Below are positions 36,793 to 45,604 of a stretch of DNA of 64,000 nucleotides, piece by piece (the first letter of the stretch is position 1; each line of letters starts with the position of its first letter). The notes under the pieces were generated by a model. It was not told where the DNA came from. It was given only the letters and a program-made list of their open reading frames with translations, and searched no databases. This DNA comes from Rhizobium sp. Root482 (GTDB lineage: Bacteria > Pseudomonadota > Alphaproteobacteria > Rhizobiales > Rhizobiaceae), in assembly GCF_001426565.1 (NCBI RefSeq), contig NZ_LMFA01000006.1:24580-88579 (forward strand). The letters are read 5' to 3'. Both the position numbers and the translations under genes were made by a program.

Positions 36793-38388
36793 CTAACTTG
36801 ATGAGGCGCGGCCAGCGAGATCCAGCCGCCCGTCCATCCCAACATTTTCGAGGAAGGCGTCGTCGTGGCTGACGATCACAAGCGCGCCGTCATAGGCCCT
36901 CAGCACCGCTTCGACCGTCTCGATGGATTCGATGTCGAGATGATTGGTCGGTTCATCCAGGATCAACAGTGACGGAGGAGTGGAACCGCCGAGCACACAG
37001 GCAAGGCCAGCGCGCAGGACTTGTCCTCCACTTAACGTTTCAACGCGCTGGAGGGCGGCATCCGCGCGGAAACGAAAGCCGGCCAAAGCGGCCCGGCAAG
37101 CATTTTCGGTTGCGCCGGGGTTCAGTCGCTTGAAATTGTCGAGGATGCTTTTGCTGCGATCGAGAAGGGTGACACTCTGGTCCAGCATCGTCGCAGCGAC
37201 AGAAACCGTGACCTTGCCGGCTATGGGCACGATCTCTTCAGTGACCACCTTCAGTAGCGTTGTTTTGCCAGCCCCGTTGGGTCCCGAAAGCGCCACACGC
37301 TGAGGTCCGACAATCGAAAAGGACAAATCCCGGATAACGGGATGTTCCGGATCATAGCCCGCCACAATGCGATCAAATGATAGCACTGCCTTGCCAGCAG
37401 GCAGGTTTGTCGGGGGAAGATGCACAGAAAATGGCTGGAGCACTTCAACTCTCGCCTTGGCGGATGCGACCGCACCCAGCGCATCGGCGCGCTGGCGCTC
37501 GGCAAGTTCCGTCACCTTGCCTCGGCTGGCCTCCGCATTGCTCTTGCGCCGACCGAGAAGAATTTTTGGCATGTCCCCCTTGGCTGCTCTGCGGGTACCC
37601 GATGCATTCCGCCTGTCCTCCCGTTCGGCAAGGACCTGCGCCTTGCGCTCGATTTCCTCGGCCGTCTTTTGGGCATGCGCCAGGTTCTGCTCAGCGGCAT
37701 TCAACTCGATTGCCTTCGCCGACCGATAGACGCTCCAGTTTCCGCCGTAGCGTTTCGCCTCAAGCGTGGTCAGTTCGACGATGGCATCCATATGGTCAAG
37801 CAGTTCGCGATCATGGCTGATGACGATAGCTCCGCCTTTCCATCTTCTGAGACCGTCGATGACTGCTTGTCGTCCGGCACTGTCCAGATTGTTGGTCGGC
37901 TCGTCGAGAAGAAGAAAATTCGGCTCCTTAAAGAGGGCCGCCGCAAGAGCAGCCCTGGTCCGTTGTCCACCAGATAAGTGGCTAAGCAGTGTATCCGGCT
38001 CGCCAGTCAGCCCAAATCGGGCAAGTGCCGACAACATACGCTCCCTGACTGTCCAATCGGCTTCCGCAAGGTCTTCCAGGCTGGCGGCCCCTCTTTCTGC
38101 CCGGGCAAGCAATTCGAGTGCCTGACCGGCACCGAAAAGGTCGGCGATTGTTTCGTCTGCCCCGACATCCAGCATCTGCCGGACGGCCGCGACCGTGCCC
38201 TCGACGGTAATGGACCCCGCAGATGGAGACAGGAGGCCGGAGATGATTTTCAGCAGGGTCGTTTTACCGACGCCATTTCGCCCGACCAGACCGGTTCTTT
38301 CCGGTCGAAACGACAGGTCGAGACCCTCGAATACCGGATCACCGTCCGGCTTAAGCCAGGAAAGACCTGACAGCACGATGAGAGACAT
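36793..38388 (-). CDS. ABC-F family ATPase
   Basis: 531-residue soluble protein with two ABC domains and no membrane segment. Domain 1: GLVGRNGVGKTTLLK, LSGGQRTRAALAAAL, LLLDEPTNNLD. Domain 2: ALSGPNGAGKTTLLK, LSGGQVLRAGLACVLG, LLILDEPTNHLD. A charged coiled-coil linker (about residues 235-300) lies between. ABC-F proteins act on ribosomes in translation control or antibiotic resistance; which of these applies is unknown. Divergent from a TetR gene, with a palindrome in the gap, suggests regulated expression as for a resistance factor. Confidence 0.88.
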   Translation of the reverse strand: MSLIVLSGLSWLKPDGDPVFEGLDLSFRPERTGLVGRNGVGKTTLLKIISGLLSPSAGSITVEGTVAAVRQMLDVGADETIADLFGAGQALELLARAERGAASLEDLAEADWTVRERMLSALARFGLTGEPDTLLSHLSGGQRTRAALAAALFKEPNFLLLDEPTNNLDSAGRQAVIDGLRRWKGGAIVISHDRELLDHMDAIVELTTLEAKRYGGNWSVYRSAKAIELNAAEQNLAHAQKTAEEIERKAQVLAEREDRRNASGTRRAAKGDMPKILLGRRKSNAEASRGKVTELAERQRADALGAVASAKARVEVLQPFSVHLPPTNLPAGKAVLSFDRIVAGYDPEHPVIRDLSFSIVGPQRVALSGPNGAGKTTLLKVVTEEIVPIAGKVTVSVAATMLDQSVTLLDRSKSILDNFKRLNPGATENACRAALAGFRFRADAALQRVETLSGGQVLRAGLACVLGGSTPPSLLILDEPTNHLDIESIETVEAVLRAYDGALVIVSHDDAFLENVGMDGRLDLAGRASSS

Positions 38389-38415
38389 ATCAAACCTGTT
38401 GCATCGAAATAAACG

Positions 38416-38429
38416 GCACGTTACCGTGC
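38416..38429. promoter_or_regulatory. Candidate TetR operator between abc-F and tetR
   Basis: Perfect inverted repeat GCACG-TTAC-CGTGC in the 112-bp divergent gap, 27 bp from the abc-F start and 71 bp from tetR. Confidence 0.45.
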
Positions 38430-38500
38430 TGTTAGCAAATTATTCAGGTATGGACAATGGTGGCCGTCAAGTCTCTCTCCATTCAACACTTCGAGGTCGC

Positions 38501-39142
38501 ATGAAGACAGTACAGCCACGCCTGGGAGGACGACCGACACGCGAGGAGGCGGCGAGCCTTGCCGGAAAAATTCTGGACGAAGCCCGCGCCGCCTTTGCAA
38601 AAAAAGGTATTGCAAACGCTTCGATAGAGGAAATTGCAGCGCGCCAGGCGATCTCCAAACACACACTTTACCGCCGATACGCGAACAAGCAGGCGCTCCT
38701 GGAGGCCGTGGTTGAACGCGATCTCACCCGGTTTCGTGCAGCGCTCGCACAGGCGGCAAAGGAGCATGAGGAACCCCTGCTCGCCCTCCACGCGATCGCG
38801 TTTCGCTATTTTCAATTCGGTACGGACAGGGACTATTCGGCCTTCTACCTCTCAGTCACTGCAGAGGCCGTTCTGTCGGCGTCCCTTCGAGAAAGGCTGG
38901 CCATATGGTCGAGCGCTGCGCTGGAGCCCATGGTCGGCGCGATCATCGCTGCTCAGCAATCGGGTGTCCTCATTGCGGCCGACGCATCAGAACTATGCGG
39001 CGTCCTCGTCGATCTGCTGGAGGGCGCTAACAATCGTGTTCGCCTGGGCCTTTGCGACAATCCCGATGAAGCCGAATGCCGCCGCGTCTTCGAAAGCCGA
39101 TGGACGATCTTCCAGACTGCCATGAAACCTAAATCCAACTGA
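38501..39142 (+). CDS. TetR-family transcriptional regulator
   Basis: 213-residue TetR repressor with N-terminal GGRPTREEAASLAGKILDEARAAF and HTH ASIEEIAARQAISKHTLYRRYANKQALLEA, plus a TetR_C_7/AefR-like ligand domain. ATG 38501 follows TCGAGGTCGC. Divergent from the ABC-F gene, which it likely represses. Sixteen bases separate it from the EF-hand gene. Confidence 0.87.
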   Translation: MKTVQPRLGGRPTREEAASLAGKILDEARAAFAKKGIANASIEEIAARQAISKHTLYRRYANKQALLEAVVERDLTRFRAALAQAAKEHEEPLLALHAIAFRYFQFGTDRDYSAFYLSVTAEAVLSASLRERLAIWSSAALEPMVGAIIAAQQSGVLIAADASELCGVLVDLLEGANNRVRLGLCDNPDEAECRRVFESRWTIFQTAMKPKSN

Positions 39143-39158
39143 CCGGAGACAAGAAATC

Positions 39159-39518
39159 GTGACGACAATCAACAATGCCAGCCCTCTTTCGCAGATGCTC
39201 AATAATGCATTTGAAAAATTCGACAAGGATCGAGACGGAAAACTCAACTCTGATGAATTCAAGACATTCAACGAGATCCTGAAGCCCGGAATCGCCACCG
39301 ATGAGCAGGGAATGCCAACCGTCGACTATGGCGAACGCATGGACCACGACGGCGACGGATTGGTCAGTCAGGATGAAATGAACTCGACGGGCGTCCTGAT
39401 GCCGGCCGACCTTTGCGATCCCAGCCTGAAATCCATGCTGGATTACCTTCTTCTCAAGGCCGATCCTTTGGCGATCGAAGCTGCGACCTTGCTTCAGGAC
39501 GAAGGCGACAAGTCATGA
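39159..39518 (+). CDS. EF-hand domain protein
   Basis: 119-residue protein with two canonical calcium-binding loops: DKDRDGKLNSDE (about residues 22-33) and DHDGDGLVSQDE (about 62-73). No signal peptide, so a cytoplasmic calmodulin-like protein. GTG start at 39159 with ribosome site CGGAGAC. It follows the TetR gene by 16 bp, so may be co-transcribed. Role unknown. Confidence 0.82.
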   Translation: MTTINNASPLSQMLNNAFEKFDKDRDGKLNSDEFKTFNEILKPGIATDEQGMPTVDYGERMDHDGDGLVSQDEMNSTGVLMPADLCDPSLKSMLDYLLLKADPLAIEAATLLQDEGDKS

Positions 39519-39527
39519 TGGAAAAAG

Positions 39528-39554
39528 GGGAGCGACTGTTCCGCAGCCGCTCCC
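39528..39554 (-). terminator. Intrinsic terminator
   Basis: Perfect 7-bp stem GGGAGCG/CGCTCCC; on the minus strand it is followed by CTTTTTCC. Ends the ohr/small-peptide transcript and also lies 10 bp after the EF-hand stop. Confidence 0.65.
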
Positions 39555-39574
39555 TCTTCGACCTCCAACCCTCT

Positions 39575-39700
39575 CTATCCCGGAAGGCCAACGGCCGTGG
39601 CCAGCGCCGCCATGGGGGATGGTTCCGGCGAGAACACGTCATAGACGCAGGGCGCTGCGAAGATGGCAAGCGCGAGCATGCCAACGATCAGGCGTTTCAT
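39575..39700 (-). CDS. Small exported peptide, 41 residues (candidate)
   Basis: Short open frame starting MKRLIVGMLALAIFAAP: two basic residues, a hydrophobic core and a small-residue region, like a signal peptide or lipoprotein-like leader (single Cys at 18). The mature part would be only about 20 residues (PEPSPMAALATAVGLPG). It lies 27 bp after ohr on the same strand and just before an intrinsic terminator. Ribosome site is weak, so it is only a candidate. Confidence 0.45.
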   Translation of the reverse strand: MKRLIVGMLALAIFAAPCVYDVFSPEPSPMAALATAVGLPG

Positions 39701-39727
39701 CGATCACTCGTGGGTATTGGCAACGTG

Positions 39728-40144
39728 TCAGGCAAGCTTCAGCTCAACAGCGATGTTGCCCCGTGTCGCCTTGGAATAGGGGCAGGTCTGGTGAGCTTCG
39801 TCGATAAGAACCCGTGCAAGGTCGTAATCGAGCCCCGGAAGGCTGACATTCAGCCTGGCCTGCAGCAGGTAGGCACCGTCAGTCATTCCGAGGTCGACTT
39901 CGGCATTGACTGCCGTCGTCGCCGGTAGCGCCACCTTATGTTTGCCCGCGGCAATGCCCAGGGCACCGATAAAGCAAGCGGACCAGCCAGCAGCAAAGAG
40001 TTGCTCGGGATTTGTGCCGGGCTTACCGCTGCCCGGAGGCGAAAGCTTTACATTGAGCTGCGCATCGTCACTCAATGCCGCACCGTCGCGTCCGCCGGTG
40101 GTATGGGTCCTGCCGGTATAGAGAACCTTTTCGATCTTTGTCAT
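39728..40144 (-). CDS. ohr: Organic hydroperoxide resistance protein (Ohr, OsmC family)
   Basis: 138-residue thiol peroxidase that reduces organic hydroperoxides. The two redox cysteines are visible at C57 (GWSACFIGAL) and C121 (HQTCPYSKAT), and the N-terminal YTGRTHTTGGRDG is the Ohr signature, not the general OsmC one. No ohrR gene is adjacent. GGAGTGTTCC precedes the ATG. Upstream 134 bp separate it from the histidine kinase gene. Confidence 0.92.
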   Translation of the reverse strand: MTKIEKVLYTGRTHTTGGRDGAALSDDAQLNVKLSPPGSGKPGTNPEQLFAAGWSACFIGALGIAAGKHKVALPATTAVNAEVDLGMTDGAYLLQARLNVSLPGLDYDLARVLIDEAHQTCPYSKATRGNIAVELKLA

Positions 40145-40278
40145 GGAACACTCCTTCGTTCGTTCGGTCGCAGAGCGCGACGTGATTGACGGATGTGTTT
40201 TGCCGCATCCACGTATCCGGCATGTTTTCGAAAAGGGTAGAATTGTATCGCAGCGTAGAGGCCACGCTTTGGGCCTTG

Positions 40279-41598
40279 TCAGGGCAGCGATATCTCCGCA
40301 GCGAGCCCGCCACCGGAACGATTGTAGATCCGCACCGCTCCACCAAGCGAGACGGCCAACTGCTGGGCGATAGCCAGTCCTAGTCCCGTGCCCCCCGTGT
40401 CCCGGTTACGGGACGTCTCAACGCGGTAGAACGGTTGCATGGCGGACTCCAGCTTGTCGTCGGGGATGCCCGGTCCATGATCCTTGACCACAATGACAAC
40501 ATTCCCCTCACCCGATCGTTCGACACTTACCTCGGCAGAACCGGAAAACTTGAGCGCATTGTCGATGAAATTGCTCAGGATACGTCGCAACGCATGCGGC
40601 TTGGTCAGGGCAGTCCCCTGAACGATGCCGGCCACCGAAACCGCCTTTCCGGTGTCTTGATAATCGTAGACGATGCTGTCGATGAAGGATGCCAGATCGA
40701 TGCGCGCGTTTTTTTCGCCATTACCGTGCGAACTGCGCGCATAGGCAATTCCGTCCTGCACCAGCCGCTCGATTTCGCGCAGATCGTTTACCAGCTTGTC
40801 CTTTTCGGGGCTATCGTCCGCCATGTCGGCGCGAAGCCGCATGCGGGTGATCGGCGTCTGCAGGTCATGAGAGATTGCCGCGAGAATCTGCACACGTTCT
40901 TCCAGGTAATGGGCGATCCGGTCACGCATGGCATTGAAGGCCCGCGCCGCTTGGGCAACCTCGCTCGGACCATCTTCGTTCAGGGGAGAACCTTGTCTGC
41001 CGGGATCGAGTGCATCGGCAGCAGCGGCGAGAGCGCCCAGCGGACGAATTGCAAGGCGCACCGCAAACCAGGTGCAGAGGATGAGCAGAAGCATCTGTGC
41101 CGCGAAGACATACGGCAGCCATTCAGCCAAGGGCATCACACCGCGCGGGGTCACATCGATTGTCAGCGGTGAACCATCCGACAGCGTCAAATGCCCCTGC
41201 AACCGCATGTGGTCGCCTGGAATGGCTTCGACGCGGATCGCAAACCTGTTGCCAGCCGCCTGCCCTATCCGGTCAGCAATCTCCGCACCGCGCCCCGACA
41301 AATCCGGAACACCGGGAAGTCCTGGGCCGAGTACAAGGCGGTAGCTTCCTCGGCTCAGGCGATCGAGCCAATCAGGTCGCTCGTTGGCGGGAAGACGGTC
41401 GAGAACAGCGATCGACGTTGCCAGATCGCTCTCCAACGTTCCGAGCATGACGGCCTTGGCCGACATGTAGCGCTCGGCAAAGAGAATGCTGAAGGACAGG
41501 CCATAGGCAACCGCCAGTCCCGCAAACAGGATCAGGAACAATCGCGAGCGAAGGGTGCCTGGCCACCAGCCAGACAGAGACTTGTCGCCCATACTCAT
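40279..41598 (-). CDS. Sensor histidine kinase (EnvZ-type)
   Basis: 439-residue inner-membrane kinase: transmembrane segments at about residues 20-41 and 160-181, periplasmic sensor between, HAMP domain, then phospho-acceptor H244 in ISHDLQTPITRMR, N box NFIDNALKFS, and G boxes DHGPGIP and GGTGLGLAIAQQL. It overlaps the response regulator gene by 4 bp, so the pair is a two-component system. Confidence 0.92.
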   Translation of the reverse strand: MSMGDKSLSGWWPGTLRSRLFLILFAGLAVAYGLSFSILFAERYMSAKAVMLGTLESDLATSIAVLDRLPANERPDWLDRLSRGSYRLVLGPGLPGVPDLSGRGAEIADRIGQAAGNRFAIRVEAIPGDHMRLQGHLTLSDGSPLTIDVTPRGVMPLAEWLPYVFAAQMLLLILCTWFAVRLAIRPLGALAAAADALDPGRQGSPLNEDGPSEVAQAARAFNAMRDRIAHYLEERVQILAAISHDLQTPITRMRLRADMADDSPEKDKLVNDLREIERLVQDGIAYARSSHGNGEKNARIDLASFIDSIVYDYQDTGKAVSVAGIVQGTALTKPHALRRILSNFIDNALKFSGSAEVSVERSGEGNVVIVVKDHGPGIPDDKLESAMQPFYRVETSRNRDTGGTGLGLAIAQQLAVSLGGAVRIYNRSGGGLAAEISLP

Positions 41599-42335
41599 GT
41601 CCTGGGCACCGAGATTTCGACCGGGACAGCAAACACATAGCCTTCGGCCCGCACCGTCTTGATGTAGGTCGGTTCGCGCGCATCATCACCAAGCCGTTGG
41701 CGAAGGCGGCTGACCAGAAGGTCGATCGAGCGGTCGAACAGTTCGGCATCGCGGCCCTGCGTCAGGTTTAGGATCTGGTCGCGATTGAGCACGCGTTGCG
41801 GATGATCGATGAATACCCGCAGCAGCCGGTATTCGGCGCCACTCAAGGCTATTTCCGTTCCGTCCCGGTCCAGAAGATGCCGACCGACGGTGTCGAGCCG
41901 CCAGTCACCGAAGGTCAGCAATTGGCCGGCCTCGCTGATCTGCAGATTGGGCGGCAGCATGCGCGTGCGCCGCAGCACTGCCTTGATGCGGGCAAGGAGT
42001 TCTCGCGCCGCAAACGGCTTTGGCAGATAATCGTCGGCGCCCATTTCGAGCCCGATGATGCGGTCCATCTCGTCGTCGCGCGCCGTCAATATGATGACCG
42101 GCGTCGCCTTGTGCTTGCCGGCGCGCAGTTCCCGGCACAGCACCAAGCCATCATCCCCCGGCATCATCACGTCAAGCACGATCAGGTCCACCGTGCTGGC
42201 TTCCAGAAAACTGCGCATCTGCCGGCCGTCGGCGGCAACCGTCGTTCGAAGACCGTTCTTCTTCAGATAGCTCGATACCAGCTCGCGAATTTCGCGATCG
42301 TCATCGACAATCAGAATGTGGTCGACATGCTCCAT
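41595..42335 (-). CDS. OmpR-family response regulator
   Basis: 246-residue regulator. The receiver has acidic pocket VDDD, phospho-acceptor D55 in VLDVMMPG and lysine in LPKPFAARELLARIKAVLRR; the C-terminal winged helix ends YIKTVRAEGYVF. ATG 42335 after AAAGGCCAGAT opens the receiver domain. Tandem decamer repeats of OmpR type lie 1.2 kb away in front of the DipZ gene and are a possible target. Confidence 0.9.
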   Translation of the reverse strand: MEHVDHILIVDDDREIRELVSSYLKKNGLRTTVAADGRQMRSFLEASTVDLIVLDVMMPGDDGLVLCRELRAGKHKATPVIILTARDDEMDRIIGLEMGADDYLPKPFAARELLARIKAVLRRTRMLPPNLQISEAGQLLTFGDWRLDTVGRHLLDRDGTEIALSGAEYRLLRVFIDHPQRVLNRDQILNLTQGRDAELFDRSIDLLVSRLRQRLGDDAREPTYIKTVRAEGYVFAVPVEISVPRT

Positions 42336-42424
42336 ATCTGGCCTTTCAAACATACGCACACACGCGACATTAGTTCCGTGTGGGCTGCCGCGAGTAAAGC
42401 GGTTTCTGGCGGCAGCCTCCGTCA

Positions 42425-43465
42425 TCAGAAATTCGCGACATCTATGATGGCTTGAGCGAATGCCTCTGGCGCTTCCTGCGGCAGATTATGCCCGATACCG
42501 GCAACATCTCGGTGCTCGTATCTCCCCGAGAACTTCTTTGCATAGGCCGATGGCTGCGGGTGAGGCGCACCATTGGCATCGCCTTCCATGGTGATCGTCG
42601 GAATGGCAATCACCGGCCCCATCGCGAGCAGCTTCTCGAAGGCATCGTACTCCGCTTCCCCTTCTGCGAGGCCAAGCCGCCAGCGATAATTATGGATGGT
42701 GATATCGACGTGGTCCGGATTGTCGAGGGCGGCGGCCGATCGATTAAAGGTCGCATCGTCGAATGTCCAGGTGGGCGATGCCGTCCGCCAGATGAGCTTT
42801 GCAAACTCGTGCGTGTTGGCGGCATAGCCAAGCCGCCCCCGTTCGGTGGCGAAATAGAACTGATACCACCAGGAGAGTTCCGCGGCCGGAGGAAGCGGCT
42901 TGCTGTTGGCGGCCTGGCTGCCGATGAGATAGCCGCTGACGGACACCATCGCCTGGCAGCGATCCGGCCAGAGAGCAGCCATGATGTTGACGGTGCGCGC
43001 ACCCCAGTCATATCCGCCCAGGATCGCCTTTTCGATGCCGAGTGCATCCATGAAGGCGATCATGTCGGCAGCCAGCGCCGCCTGCTGGCCGTTCCGCGGG
43101 GTCTCGTCCGAAAGGAATCGCGTCGTACCGTAGCCACGCAGATAGGGAATAAGCACGCGATAACCGGCATCGGCAAGGATCGGTGCGACATCGACATAGC
43201 TATGGATGTCGTATGGCCAGCCGTGAACGAGCAGGACAACGGGACCATCGGCCGGGCCGGCTTCCGCATATCCGATATCGAGTACGCCTGCCTTAATCTG
43301 CTTGAGTGCTGCGAACGAAGTGTGCCCTCCTGCCTTGACCGAGGCGGGGGACGCAGCGCGCGTCTGGGCATTGGCGATCGTATTCATGCCCAATTGGGTG
43401 GCAGCCACGGTCATGGCGGCGATACCGAAGAATCGGCGGCGCTGGTGGTTGAATTGAGGGGACAT
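42425..43465 (-). CDS. Exported alpha/beta hydrolase, epoxide-hydrolase-like
   Basis: 346-residue hydrolase. It starts with a Tat-type signal (RRRFFGIAAMTVAATQLG), then oxyanion motif VHGWPYDIHSY, nucleophile aspartate in LGGYDWGAR, and catalytic His near GIGHNLPQEAP, as in epoxide hydrolases and haloalkane dehalogenases. ATG 43465 is chosen because GGAGAGAG precedes it; an ATG 12 bp upstream is within the ribosome site. Divergent from dipZ. Confidence 0.85.
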   Translation of the reverse strand: MSPQFNHQRRRFFGIAAMTVAATQLGMNTIANAQTRAASPASVKAGGHTSFAALKQIKAGVLDIGYAEAGPADGPVVLLVHGWPYDIHSYVDVAPILADAGYRVLIPYLRGYGTTRFLSDETPRNGQQAALAADMIAFMDALGIEKAILGGYDWGARTVNIMAALWPDRCQAMVSVSGYLIGSQAANSKPLPPAAELSWWYQFYFATERGRLGYAANTHEFAKLIWRTASPTWTFDDATFNRSAAALDNPDHVDITIHNYRWRLGLAEGEAEYDAFEKLLAMGPVIAIPTITMEGDANGAPHPQPSAYAKKFSGRYEHRDVAGIGHNLPQEAPEAFAQAIIDVANF

Positions 43466-43574
43466 CGCTCTCTCCATATCGATTGATCGTGATGTGAAGA
43501 AAGCCGGCTGCACGTATCTCGCATGTGTCCCGTCAGGCCCGGAATTGAATGCGGATGTAGCGTCCGGCGCCTTT

Positions 43575-43632
43575 GATACAGTTCGATACAATTCACACGA
43601 CCCGCCGGCCGGGCCTGCCAACGATTTGTATC
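43575..43632. promoter_or_regulatory. Tandem decamer repeats with inverted copy (OmpR-like site)
   Basis: GATACAGTTC followed directly by GATACAATTC (43575-43594, 9 of 10 bases the same) and an inverted TGTATC at 43627. Ten-base spaced direct repeats are the usual target of OmpR/PhoB-type dimers. In the 321-bp gap between the hydrolase and dipZ. Confidence 0.4.
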
Positions 43633-43786
43633 ACTCTGTCGTGGATGGGCCGGGTCCTACACTGCGGTACATTTCCGATGGAAGCCAGACACATCCGGGA
43701 TACGTCGCTCCGAGCAGATTGGCCCTGTTGCTGGTCGAGCCTCATCGCCGTCCAGAACCCGACCAACCGGTTTCAAGGAAACGACG

Positions 43787-45562
43787 ATGACACTTCTCAT
43801 CATTGCCTATCTCGGAGGGGCGCTGACCATCCTCAGCCCGTGCATCCTTCCCATTCTCCCCTTCGTCTTTGCCCGGGCCGGACAGCCTTTCCTGCGGAGC
43901 ACGCTGCCCATGCTGATTGGCATGAGCGTCACCTTTGCATTGGTTGCAACGCTTGCAGCGGTCGGTGGCAGTTGGGCGATCCACGCCAATGAATACGGTC
44001 GTCTCGCCGCGATCCTGCTGCTCACCGTCTTCGGGATCAGTCTGTTGTCGCCACGCGTTGCGAGCATCATCACAAAACCCGTCGTCGATTTCGGCAACAG
44101 GTTGCTGAACGCCTCGGGCAGACCTGGCTCCGTACCGACCGCCACAAGCTCCTTTATCCTCGGCGTTGCAACGGGGCTCCTTTGGGCGCCCTGCGCCGGG
44201 CCTATCCTTGGCCTTCTGCTGACAGGTGCGGCCCTAAATGGCGCCAACCTCCAGACGACGTTTCTACTCATCGCCTATGCTGCTGGTGCAGCGACATCGC
44301 TTGCCATTGCCCTTCTTGTCGGGGGTAAGATCTTCGCCGGCATGAAACGGTCGCTCGGCGTCAGCGAGCGTATTCGACAGGTGCTGGGAGCAGCGGTTCT
44401 GGCTGGCGTTGCAGTCATAGCGCTTGGCCTCGACACCGGTCTCCTTGCACGGCTTTCCTATGCCAGCACGGCCGCATTCGAGCAGGTCGTCCTTGACCAA
44501 CTGCACGAGAAGCCGGCCGCTGAACTATCCGCCGAGATGGTGAGCAATGACGCCACGGCTGCCGTCATCGATCCAGATCGGCCGTTCCGGAGCAACCTTC
44601 CCGTGGAGGGTCGCGCACCGTCGTTGAATGGTGCCGTCGAGTGGCTGAACTCGTCGCCGCTTACCACGGAACAGCTTCGCGGCAAGGTCGTCCTCGTCGA
44701 TTTCTGGACCTATTCCTGCATCAACTGCATACGAACCGTCCCCTACGTCCGCGCCTGGGCCGAAAAATACAAGGATCAGGGTCTCGTCGCTATCGGCGTG
44801 CATGCCCCGGAATTCGCCTTCGAAAAGAAGATCGACAACGTCAAAAAGGCGATCGAGGATTTCAGGATCGGTTATCCTGTTGCGATCGACAACGACTACA
44901 AGATCTGGCGCGCTTTCGAGAATAGCTACTGGCCGGCACACTACCTGATCGATGCAAAGGGACAGATTCGCTACCATCATTTCGGCGAAGGCAACTACCG
45001 CCAGACCGAGCAGGCGATCCAGGATCTGCTGCGCGAAGCTGGCAACGAGATGGCGACGACCACAACGGTGACGCCCGATGCCAAGGGTGCCGAGGCGAGC
45101 CCCGATCTCGAGAACATCCGCTCCGGCGAGAGCTATCTCGGCTTCAAACGGGCCGTGGGCTTCGTCTCTCCGGAAGGCCTGCTTGCCGACACCGCCAACG
45201 CATATTCTGTCTCGCAACCGGGCCTGAATGAATGGGGCCTCTCCGGGACCTGGACGGTTGGCGCCGAACGCGCCGTGCTGGACCAGCCGGACGGCAGCAT
45301 TGTCTACCGCTTCAGCGCCCGCGACCTGCATCTGGTCCTCGGACCCGGCGCTGCCGACAAACCTGTTCGCTTCCAGGTGACGATCAACGGGAAGGCACCC
45401 GGGTCCAATCATGGCGCGGATACTGATGCTGACGGCCACGGCACCATAACCTCCACAAAGCTCTACCAACTCGTTCGCCAGTCCGGCGACGTGGAGGAAC
45501 GGACGTTTGAAATCCGCTTCCTCGATTCAGGCGTCGAAGCCTACGCCTTCACCTTCTGCTGA
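43787..45562 (+). CDS. dipZ: DipZ-type fusion: CcdA membrane domain + thioredoxin domain
   Basis: 591-residue protein that carries electrons across the inner membrane to periplasmic thiols. N-terminal CcdA-like domain with redox cysteines in LSPCILPILPF and WAPCAGPILG and about seven hydrophobic segments; then a periplasmic thioredoxin-like domain with FWTYSCINCIR (CxxC near residue 310) and VGVHAPEFAFE; then a C-terminal sandwich domain as in mycobacterial DipZ. All parts are intact. Probably matures c-type cytochromes or protects periplasmic proteins. Confidence 0.88.
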   Translation: MTLLIIAYLGGALTILSPCILPILPFVFARAGQPFLRSTLPMLIGMSVTFALVATLAAVGGSWAIHANEYGRLAAILLLTVFGISLLSPRVASIITKPVVDFGNRLLNASGRPGSVPTATSSFILGVATGLLWAPCAGPILGLLLTGAALNGANLQTTFLLIAYAAGAATSLAIALLVGGKIFAGMKRSLGVSERIRQVLGAAVLAGVAVIALGLDTGLLARLSYASTAAFEQVVLDQLHEKPAAELSAEMVSNDATAAVIDPDRPFRSNLPVEGRAPSLNGAVEWLNSSPLTTEQLRGKVVLVDFWTYSCINCIRTVPYVRAWAEKYKDQGLVAIGVHAPEFAFEKKIDNVKKAIEDFRIGYPVAIDNDYKIWRAFENSYWPAHYLIDAKGQIRYHHFGEGNYRQTEQAIQDLLREAGNEMATTTTVTPDAKGAEASPDLENIRSGESYLGFKRAVGFVSPEGLLADTANAYSVSQPGLNEWGLSGTWTVGAERAVLDQPDGSIVYRFSARDLHLVLGPGAADKPVRFQVTINGKAPGSNHGADTDADGHGTITSTKLYQLVRQSGDVEERTFEIRFLDSGVEAYAFTFC

Positions 45563-45604
45563 GCCCCTCTCTTCTCACCCCCCACGACAACAGGAGTAAA
45601 ACGC

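Noticed and set aside
43575..43594. GTTC-containing repeats as a LexA box
   Set aside because: Spacing and second half do not fit GTTC-N7-GTTC; the decamer tandem fits an OmpR-type site better.
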